This document shows, in pieces, positions 1 through 6,800 of a DNA stretch of 12,215 nucleotides; within the stretch, counting starts at the first letter, position 1, and the number at the start of each line of letters is the position of its first letter. The notes under the pieces are model-generated. The model was not told the origin of the DNA. It saw nothing but the letters and a program-made list of their open reading frames with translations, and searched no databases. The DNA is taken from the NCBI GenBank assembly GCA_002307145.1, contig DBTR01000076.1:1-12215 (forward strand). Reading direction: 5' to 3'. The stretch is from Rhodospirillum sp. UBA1311. Its GTDB lineage: Bacteria > Pseudomonadota > Alphaproteobacteria > Rhodospirillales > Rhodospirillaceae. The translations under genes and the position numbers were made by a program.

Positions 1-827
1 ACAACAACCTCAACGACACCGACGCCGCCTTCGAGCTGGTCGCCGAGTTCGCCGAACCCGCCGTCGCGATCATCAAGCACGCCAATCCGTGCGGCGTCGC
101 CACCGGCAAGGACCTCCTCAAGGCCTACGCCGACGCGCTGAAATGCGATCCGGTGAGCGCCTTCGGCGGCATCGTCGCGCTCAACCGCCGCCTCACCCTC
201 GGCATCGCCGAGGAGGTCTCGAAGATCTTCACCGAAGTGGTGATCGCCCCCGACGCCGACGACGACGCGATCGCGCTGTTCCAGGCGAAGAAGAACCTCC
301 GCCTGCTGCTCACCGGCGGCATGCCCGACGCCTCCTCGGCGGGCTGGTTCGCCAAGACCCTCGCGGGCGGCATCCTGATGCAGTCGCGCGACAACGGCCG
401 GATCAGCCCGGCCGAGGTCAAGGTGGTGACCAAGCGCGTGCCCACCGCCGCCGAAATGCGCGATCTCCTCTTCGCCTTCACCGTCGCCAAGCACGTCAAG
501 TCGAACGCCATCGTCTACGTCAAGGACAACGCCACCGTCGGCATCGGCGCGGGCCAGATGAGTCGCGTCGATTCCTCGCGCATCGCCGCGCGGAAAGCCG
601 AGGACGCCGCCCACGCCGCGGGCCTCGCCGAAAGCCTCGCCAAGGGCTCGGTGGTCGCCTCCGACGCGTTCTTCCCGTTCGCCGACGGTCTCCTCGCCGC
701 CGCTGAAGCCGGGGCCACGGCGGTGATCCAGCCGGGCGGCTCGATCCGCGACGCCGACGTCATCGCCGCCGCCGACGAAGCCAACCTTGCCATGGTGTTC
801 ACCGGGATGCGACACTTCCGCCATTGA
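1..827 (+). CDS. purH: Bifunctional AICAR transformylase / IMP cyclohydrolase, C-terminal part (5'-truncated by window)
   Basis: The last two steps of de novo purine synthesis (formylation of AICAR, then ring closure to IMP) are carried out by PurH in the cytoplasm. The reading frame enters with codons starting at base 3 and runs 274 codons to TGA at 825-827; complete family members are about 520-530 residues, so only the transformylase half is visible. Diagnostic stretches are NNLNDTDAAFELV at the left edge, KHANPCG at 75-95 (Lys-His are the transformylase catalytic pair), GQMSRVDSSRIA, SDAFFPFADG, and the usual C-terminus GMRHFRH. No frameshift or internal stop is seen. The next gene starts 40 bp later on the same strand with no hairpin between, so co-transcription is possible. 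Identification is firm; the N-terminal cyclohydrolase domain lies outside the window. Confidence 0.96.
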   Translation, partial: NNLNDTDAAFELVAEFAEPAVAIIKHANPCGVATGKDLLKAYADALKCDPVSAFGGIVALNRRLTLGIAEEVSKIFTEVVIAPDADDDAIALFQAKKNLRLLLTGGMPDASSAGWFAKTLAGGILMQSRDNGRISPAEVKVVTKRVPTAAEMRDLLFAFTVAKHVKSNAIVYVKDNATVGIGAGQMSRVDSSRIAARKAEDAAHAAGLAESLAKGSVVASDAFFPFADGLLAAAEAGATAVIQPGGSIRDADVIAAADEANLAMVFTGMRHFRH

Positions 828-867
828 GATTTTTGGCATTGACCGCTTGATCTGATTGGAGACTTCC

Positions 868-1215
868 ATGGCCCGCAATCCCGCCGACGACATCATGGTC
901 ACCACCACCGATGGCATCCAGGATCACAAAGTCACCGCCTACCTCGGCATCGTCAGCGGCGAAGCGATCATGGGCACCAACGTGTTCAAGGACTTCTTCG
1001 CCGGCATCCGCGACGTCGTCGGCGGCCGCTCCGGCGGCTACGAAAAGGCGCTGCGCGAGGCCAAGCAACTCGCCCTCGCCGACATGCGCGAGGAAGCCTA
1101 TAACCTCGGCGCCCACGCCGTGGTCGCCGTCGACCTCGACTACGAAGTCATCGGCGGCGACGACAAAACCATGCTGATGGTCTCCGCCAACGGCACCGCG
1201 GTGCGCTTCGGCTGA
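868..1215 (+). CDS. ybjQ: YbjQ / UPF0145 family protein
   Basis: A 115-residue protein matching the YbjQ (UPF0145, formerly DUF74) family along its whole length. Visible family blocks are GIVSGEAIMGTNVFKDFFAGIRDVVGGR near residues 30-55, YEKALREA, the LGAHAVVAVDLDYE block near residues 80-95, and the MLMVSANGTAVRFG C-terminus. E. coli YbjQ is about 107 residues, so the length is normal. The family forms small oligomeric soluble proteins and is sometimes labelled heavy-metal binding; no firm biochemical role is established. I chose the ATG at 868 because GGAG at 858-861 sits 6 nt upstream. A longer version from a TTG at 856 would place that Shine-Dalgarno inside the gene. It follows purH by 40 bp. 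Confidence 0.87.
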   Translation: MARNPADDIMVTTTDGIQDHKVTAYLGIVSGEAIMGTNVFKDFFAGIRDVVGGRSGGYEKALREAKQLALADMREEAYNLGAHAVVAVDLDYEVIGGDDKTMLMVSANGTAVRFG

Positions 1216-1525
1216 AGCGGAAGGCCAGGGGCGCTGCCCGGGGCACCACATAAAATCATCCCCGCATCACCAATGGAATTCGTGATGCGGGGATCGTGCC
1301 GCGCGCGACGCAATCACCGGCAAGAAGCGATACATCCCGCTCCCCGAAGAAAACTGGACCCGGCTAGACATGCCGGAATGGCGATCATCCGCGATGAGAT
1401 GGGGCAATAGGGCCGTGAGCCGGGCGTTCTGTTCGCGCAGATTGTCCGCGCAGAAGGAACATGTCGGACCCCTGTCGCCCCTATTAGCCGGAATTCGCGT
1501 CGACCCGCCGAAGGGACCAAGGGCC
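1216..1525. other. 310-bp intergenic stretch without a supported gene
   Basis: Between ybjQ and the next gene I find no ORF with a ribosome binding site. A short GC-rich hairpin-like stretch lies at about 1227-1243, followed by a strong inverted repeat at 1258-1294 (listed separately). From 1283 rightward the frame of the downstream gene is open without a stop, so a longer N-terminus from the ATG at 1370 is formally possible. That ATG has no Shine-Dalgarno sequence, and the extension would bury an obvious signal peptide. The extension could be a decayed coding fragment or chance. Confidence 0.5.
1258..1294. repeat. Perfect 13-bp inverted repeat with 11-nt loop
   Basis: ATCCCCGCATCAC at 1258-1270 is the exact reverse complement of GTGATGCGGGGAT at 1282-1294, separated by 11 nt. 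On the plus strand it is not followed by T residues, so it is not a normal terminator for ybjQ. On the minus strand the hairpin is followed by GATTTTATG, which looks more like a leftward terminator, yet no minus-strand gene ends here. It could be a protein binding site, a remnant of a small mobile repeat, or a hairpin stabilising the ybjQ mRNA 3' end. Confidence 0.6.
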
Positions 1526-2221
1526 ATGAGGTTAAATTTTCTCCCCGCTTTCGCGGCGGTCGTTATCCTGGTGCTTTCCGGCACCCCCGCCGACGCGGGG
1601 TTTAAAAGCGGCGGGAGCTCGTTCCGTAACGCTGGCTCGGCCTACAAAGGCTCGAGCTCTAATCCGCGGCCGTCGCCCAGCTCCTCCAGCAAATCGACTT
1701 CCTCGCCGAGCTCCGACGCACAGCAGGCCGCCCCGGCCGGTCCCAGCACCCAGAAGGTCCCCCCCGAACCGCCGACAAGCGGCAGTTCGCCAGGGATCTC
1801 GCCGCTTTGGCTGCTGGCTCCTGCGTTGCTCTCGTCGACGCACCACCACGAAACCGCCGGAACGACGCCTGCCAACCCCGATGCCACGGCAAATTCCCTC
1901 GACGGTACGGCGACCGGGCCAGACGGATCGAACGCCCCCGAAGCGACTCAGAGGCGCGTCGGGTCGACGCCGTCAGCGGCAACGGCAGAGCCGTTCTCCC
2001 TTCCCGCCGCTTCCGCGCTGCCCGGCGCTGCGGCGGAGGAGCCCCTCTGGCCGGAGGCGAAGGCAAGGCCTGGGTATCTGCACAACTTGCTGCAAATTCT
2101 CGCTGGTGCAGCCCTGGTTATCGCTCTCTTCCGTGCCTGGGGCACTCGCAAGCCAATCTTTGCTGGGCAGGCCCTCGCGGGATACCTCGTCTTCGAACTG
2201 ATCGTCTTCATCATGGTGTGA
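1526..2221 (+). CDS. Unrecognised Ser/Pro-rich exported or membrane protein
   Basis: I do not recognise the family. From the ATG at 1526 (AAGGGA at 1511-1516, 9 nt upstream) the product is 231 residues. Residues 1-24 form a clear Sec signal peptide with a hydrophobic core (AFAAVVILVL) and an ADA-G cleavage site. Residues 25 to about 90 are low-complexity, rich in Ser, Pro, Gly and Lys. A short hydrophobic stretch near 93-103 (PLWLLAPALLS) is followed by HHH at 106-108. A second Ala/Thr/Pro-rich linker runs to about 183. Two hydrophobic segments near 188-205 and 213-231 look transmembrane, the last ending at the C-terminus. The likely picture is an inner-membrane protein with a flexible periplasmic region. 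The gene is convergent with the MFS gene on its right, with a hairpin between them. Coding is supported by the signal peptide, start site and transmembrane pattern rather than by homology. Confidence 0.68.
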   Translation: MRLNFLPAFAAVVILVLSGTPADAGFKSGGSSFRNAGSAYKGSSSNPRPSPSSSSKSTSSPSSDAQQAAPAGPSTQKVPPEPPTSGSSPGISPLWLLAPALLSSTHHHETAGTTPANPDATANSLDGTATGPDGSNAPEATQRRVGSTPSAATAEPFSLPAASALPGAAAEEPLWPEAKARPGYLHNLLQILAGAALVIALFRAWGTRKPIFAGQALAGYLVFELIVFIMV

Positions 2222-2268
2222 GCAACGATCAAGTGTCCGGCCCTCCAGGGGGGGATTTCCCTTGGCGA

Positions 2269-2306
2269 CCGGGCTCCAGTCCCTTTGCGGGACCGGGGGA
2301 GCCCGG
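2269..2306. terminator. Hairpin between convergent genes, probable bidirectional terminator
   Basis: CCGGGCTCC at 2269-2277 pairs exactly with GGAGCCCGG at 2298-2306. An inner stem GTCCC/GGGAC (2279-2283 with 2289-2293) closes a 5-nt loop. It lies between the stop of the plus-strand gene (2221) and the stop of the minus-strand MFS gene (2326), the expected place for a shared terminator. There is no strong T-run on either side, so factor-independent termination is uncertain. Confidence 0.5.
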
Positions 2307-2325
2307 CTCTTAACCTCTTAAGCCT

Positions 2326-3612
2326 TCAATCCCTTCCCGGCCTCGGCACGGTGGCGAGCAGCAGCCCGCCCGCCGCGAGGAAGGCGAGGATCGTCGCCAT
2401 GCCCGCGCGTTGGGAGTCGGTGGCCGAGGTGACGAGGGCGAGGACGGCGGGACCGGCGAAGGCGGTGACTTTGCCCGAGAGGGCATAGAGGCCGAAGCAG
2501 GCGTTGACGTCCTCGGGCGGCGCGATGCGGGCCATGAAGGTGCGCGAGGCGGCTTGCGCCGGGCCGAGGAACAGGCCGAGAAGCAGGCCGAGGGCCCAGA
2601 ACATCGGGACGCTGGTGGTGAGGACGAGGGCGAGGCCGATCGCGGCGATCGCCGCGACCGCGCCGAGGATCACGGTCTTCGGGCCGAGGGCGTCGTCGAG
2701 CCAGCCGCTGACGGCGGCGCCGAGCCCGGCGGTGACGTTGAGCGCGATGCCGAAGACGATCACGTCGGCGAGCGGCATGCCGAAGGTGCCCGCCGCATAG
2801 ACGCCGCCGAACGCGAACAGGGTGTTGAGGCCGTCGGTATAGAGCATCCGCGCGAGCAGGAAGCGGCCGACGCGGGTGGCAGGCGGCCAGCGCCGCACCG
2901 CCCGCACGAGATTGGGGAGCGCATCGCGGGCCGCCGCCGCGAGGTTGCCGCCGCTGCCCTTGGGGTCTTTGACCCAGGCAAGGAAGGGCAGCGAGAACAC
3001 CGCCATCCACGCCGCCACCAGCACCGCCGATGCGCGCACCGGCTCGGCCTGGTCCGGGTCGAGGCCGAACGGCGGCGGCGACGCCTTGATCAGGCCGAAC
3101 AGCACCACGACGAGGCAGACCAGCCCGCCCAGATACCCGAGCCCCCACGCCCAACCCGACAGCCTGCCGATCCGCCCCGGCGCGGCGAGCGCGGGCAGCA
3201 GCGCGTTGTAGAACACCGTGGCGACCTCGAAGCACACCGTGCCGAGCGCCACCAGCACCAGGCACAGCGTCGCCGACCCCGGCTCGGGCCGCACGAACCA
3301 CAATAGCCCGGTGGCGAGGCACATCCCGACGGTGAACGCCCCGACCCACCACGTCCGCCGGCCCGACCGATCCGCCATCGCGCCGAGGAACGGACTCATC
3401 ACCGCGATCGCCAAACCCGCCGCCGACATCGCCCACCCCCACTGCGCCGTACCGCGCTCGGGGCTGCTCGCCACCGCCTGGGTGAAGAACGTCGAAATCA
3501 CGAAGGTCTGAACCACGGTCGGAAACGCCGAATTGGCCCAGTCGTACAGGCACCACCCCCACGCGGCTCGCGCACCGGGGTTTCGATCGGGATTGGGAAA
3601 CGGCTTTTCCAT
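2326..3612 (-). CDS. MFS transporter, UMF1 / Atg22-like family
   Basis: A 428-residue polytopic inner-membrane protein with about 12 hydrophobic segments. The N-terminal signature YDWANSAF at residues 23-30 is typical of the UMF1 (vacuole effluxer Atg22-like) branch of the major facilitator superfamily. The general MFS loop 2-3 motif is present as GAMADRSGRR at residues 77-86. Length is normal and I see no frameshift. The substrate of bacterial members is not established; amino acid or small-metabolite export is a guess from the fungal Atg22 relatives. The start ATG (complement of 3610-3612) has AGGAG 4 nt upstream, a short but usable spacing. It lies downstream of gdhB on the same strand, but 188 bp of hairpin-rich DNA separates them, so a shared transcript is doubtful. 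Confidence 0.92.
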   Translation of the reverse strand: MEKPFPNPDRNPGARAAWGWCLYDWANSAFPTVVQTFVISTFFTQAVASSPERGTAQWGWAMSAAGLAIAVMSPFLGAMADRSGRRTWWVGAFTVGMCLATGLLWFVRPEPGSATLCLVLVALGTVCFEVATVFYNALLPALAAPGRIGRLSGWAWGLGYLGGLVCLVVVLFGLIKASPPPFGLDPDQAEPVRASAVLVAAWMAVFSLPFLAWVKDPKGSGGNLAAAARDALPNLVRAVRRWPPATRVGRFLLARMLYTDGLNTLFAFGGVYAAGTFGMPLADVIVFGIALNVTAGLGAAVSGWLDDALGPKTVILGAVAAIAAIGLALVLTTSVPMFWALGLLLGLFLGPAQAASRTFMARIAPPEDVNACFGLYALSGKVTAFAGPAVLALVTSATDSQRAGMATILAFLAAGGLLLATVPRPGRD

Positions 3613-3630
3613 GGGGCTCCTGCGCTTTAT

Positions 3631-3674
3631 GCGGGCTCTGCCCGCACCCGCTGGGGTCGCGGACCCCAGACCCC
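3631..3674. repeat. 44-bp double-hairpin intergenic repeat, copy A
   Basis: Two adjacent hairpins: GCGGGC-TCT-GCCCGC at 3631-3645 and CTGGGGTC-GCG-GACCCCAG at 3651-3669, then ACCCC. The element matches the one at 9449-9492 at 38 of 44 positions with no gap. One pair of differences is compensatory (T-A here, C-G there, at element positions 27 and 33). A third small hairpin, TCCGC-GAA-GCGGA, follows at 3685-3697. The whole lies between the MFS start and the gdhB stop. This is the style of dispersed palindromic (REP-like) elements in GC-rich genomes. Confidence 0.68.
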
Positions 3675-3767
3675 ATTTGGTTTTTCCGCGAAGCGGAGAC
3701 CTCTTGGCTTCGTCGAATAGGATTCCTGCGCTGCGCGCGAAAAACCAGCCTAAAACTTATGGGAGGT

Positions 3768-3790
3768 GTGGAGGGGCCGAGCCCCTCCAC
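3768..3790 (-). terminator. Hairpin 11 bp past the gdhB stop, probable terminator
   Basis: GTGGAGGGGC at 3768-3777 pairs perfectly with GCCCCTCCAC at 3781-3790 around a 3-nt loop, a very stable 10-bp stem. Read leftward it comes just after the gdhB stop codon (3801-3803), with a modest T-run (AAGTTTTAGG) about 10 nt further. Read rightward it is followed by TTGTTTTT. It would work best as a gdhB terminator, though it could also be part of the dispersed hairpin repeats here. Confidence 0.58.
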
Positions 3791-3800
3791 GACCTTGTTT

Positions 3801-6800
3801 TTACGACCGCGCCATGGTGCGATACTGACGCGCCGCAACGGTGAGCATCGCGAGGTCGGGCGGCTGTGCGGCGTCCTGGTACTCGCCGAGCAGGCGGTCG
3901 GCCTGGTCCACCGCGTAGGCGTTGGCGGCGATCCACTGGGCGAGGGCGGGTTCGACGCCGTCCGGGCTGCCGCCTTCGCCGATCAGGGCGAGGACGCCCT
4001 GGGCGACATCGCGCTGTTGCTCGGCGAAGTCTTCCATCAGCGCGCCGATGGCAAGCTTCTGCCAGTGGGTGCGCGGCACGAGGTGCGCCGCCTGGGTGCG
4101 CAGCCAGCCGAAGCCGAAGCGCGTCCCGACGCGGTCGTAGGCGACCGCCGCCATCGGAATGGCGACCTTGCGGACTTCGCCCAGGGTGACGACGTCGGGC
4201 ACCGAGACCATCGCTTCGAGGGCGAGGGTGCGGCGCAGCAGGTCGTCGGGCACGCCCGCCGCCGCCCAGAGCCGTCCGAGTTCGCTCTCCTGAGGGTCGA
4301 GGTCCATGCGCGCGGGGAGGAGCGCGTCCGCGCCCGCCTTCAGCCGCACGCTCAGGCCGGGGATATCCACCGGCGCGGGGGTGTGGCGGAGGATCCAGGA
4401 GACGATCGCCCGCACCGCGCGGTTGATCGCCATCAGCATCCCGAGCTGGGTCGCCGCCGGAACCTGGTTGTCGAGCGCCTCGATCGCCGTCCAGATCGCC
4501 TCAAGCGAGAAGGCGGTGCGCGCGACGATGAAGGCACGGGTGATATCCGACGGAGTGCGCCCGGTTTCCTCGATCATCTCGGTGAGGAAGGTGCCGCCGA
4601 TGCGGTTGATCATCGCGTTGCCGATCACCGTGGCGACGATTTCGCGCCGCAGGCGGTGGGAGTGGATCGCGGTGGCGAAACCCTTTTGCAGCGCCTCGGG
4701 GAAGTAGCCGAGGAGTTCGGGGTCGAGCTGGGCTTCGTCGGGCAGGTCGCTGTCGATCAGTTCGTCGAACAGCCAGAGCTTGCAGTACGGCATCACCACC
4801 GCCGCTTCCGGCCGGGTGAGGACGCCGCGCTTGGCGATCCGCTCGGCGAGTTCCTCTTCCGTGGGGAGGAACTCGATGCCGCGATCGAGGCGGCCGATGC
4901 GTTCGAGATGGCGGATCAGGCGGGCCTGCTCGTCGAGCCGGTCCGCGCCGTGCGCCTCCATCATCGAGAGCGCCTGGGACTGCAGGTAGTTGTCGCGCAG
5001 CACGAGCTGTGCCACGTCGTCGGTCATGGTGGCGAGGAGCGCATTGCGCTGCTTCACCGTCATGTCGCCGCGCGCGACGATCTCGTTGAGCAGGATCTTG
5101 ATGTTGACCTCGTGGTCGGAGCAATCCACGCCCGCCGAATTGTCGATGGCGTCGGTGTTGATCCGCCCTCCGAGGAGGCCGAACTCGATGCGCGCGCGCT
5201 GGGTGACGCCCAAGTTCGCGCCCTCGCCCACCACTTTCGCCCGCACCATTTTCGAGCTGAGGCGCACCGCGTCGTTGGCGCGGTCGCCGACTTCCGCGTC
5301 GGTTTCGTCGCTGGCGCGGAGGTAGGTGCCGATGCCGCCGAAGAACAGCAGGTCGACCTCGGCGCCCAAGATCGCGCGGATCATCTCGGTCGGCGTCACC
5401 ACGTCGGAGACGAGGCCGAAGCGGGCCTGGACCTCGGGCGAGACCTTGAACGACTTCGACTGGCGGCTGAACACGCCGCCGCCCTTCGAGATCAGTTTCG
5501 GATCGTAGTCCGCCCAGGTACTGCGCGGCGTGTCGAACAGACGCTGGCGTTCGGCGAACGAGGCTTCCGCGTCCGGATCGGGGTCGAGGAAGATGTGGAT
5601 GTGATTGAACGCGCCGAGGAGCCGGGTCTGGCGCGACATCAGCATGCCGTTGCCGAACACGTCGCCCGCCATGTCGCCGACGCCGACCGCGGTGAACGGC
5701 TGGGTCTGGATGTCGCGGCCGAGTTCGCGGAAGTGGCGCTTGACCGATTCCCACGCGCCGCGCGCGGTGATGCCCATGACCTTGTGGTCGTAGCCCTGCG
5801 ACCCGCCCGAGGCGAACGCGTCGTCGAGCCAGAACCCGGCGGCCTGGGATTCGGCGTTGGCGATGTCGGAGAACGTCGCCGTGCCCTTGTCCGCCGCGAC
5901 CACGAGATAGGGGTCGTCGCCGTCGTGCCGCACGGTGTCACGGGGCGGCACCACCGCGCCGCCGACGAGGTTGTCGGCGAGGCCGAGGAGCGCGCGCATG
6001 AACAGCTTGTAGCACTCGATGCCTTCGGCGAGGAACGCCTCGCGCCCGCCGCTGGTCGGCGGCCGCTTGACGATGAAGCCGCCCTTCGCGCCGACCGGCA
6101 CGATCACCGCGTTCTTCACCATCTGCGCCTTGATCAGGCCGAGGATTTCGGTGCGGAAGTCCTCGGGCCGGTCGGACCAGCGGATGCCGCCGCGCGCGAC
6201 CTTGCCGCCGCGCAGGTGCACGGCTTCGAGGCGCGGCGAGTAGACGAAGGTTTCCACCCACGGGCGCGGCTTCGGCAGGTCTTCGAGGTCGCGGCTGGAG
6301 AGCTTGAACGCGAGCGTCGGGCGGTGCGAGCCGTCCGGCTCGGTCTGGTAGTAGTTGGTGCGCAGAGTCGCGCGCACGAGGTTGAGGTAGCGGCGGAGGA
6401 TGCGGTCCGCGTCCGCGCTTTCCACCGCGTCGAGCGCCTGGAGGATCTTCGCCTCCAGCGCCGCCGTGGCTTCGGCGCTATCCTGCGTCCACCCGGGATT
6501 GTTGCGCGCGTGGAACAAGTCCACCAGCATCCGGGTGACGTCGGCGTGGTCGAGGAGCGCGCCCGCGATATAGGTTTGCGAGAACGCGAAGCCGACCTGC
6601 CGCAGGTACTTGGCGAAGGCCCTGAGCACGATCACTTCCCGCGCGGTGAGGCCTGCGCCGATCACCAGGCGGTTGAAGCCGTCGCTCTCGACCTCGCCGG
6701 TCCAGACCCGCTTCAGCGCGTCCTGGAACGGCTGGCGCACCGCCTGGATGTCGACCTCGCCGCCGTGCGCCGCGCGCATGCCGAAGTCGTGGATCCAGAC

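Noticed and set aside
1370..1525. Longer N-terminus for the Ser/Pro-rich protein from the ATG at 1370
   Set aside because: No Shine-Dalgarno precedes it, and it would put 52 charged residues in front of a good signal peptide that has its own ribosome binding site.
1267..1584. Minus-strand open frame of 105 codons across the ybjQ downstream gap
   Set aside because: It runs antisense through the signal-peptide start of the downstream gene and across the inverted repeat. It has no recognisable domain; a vague coiled-coil look (LREQNARL) is not enough.
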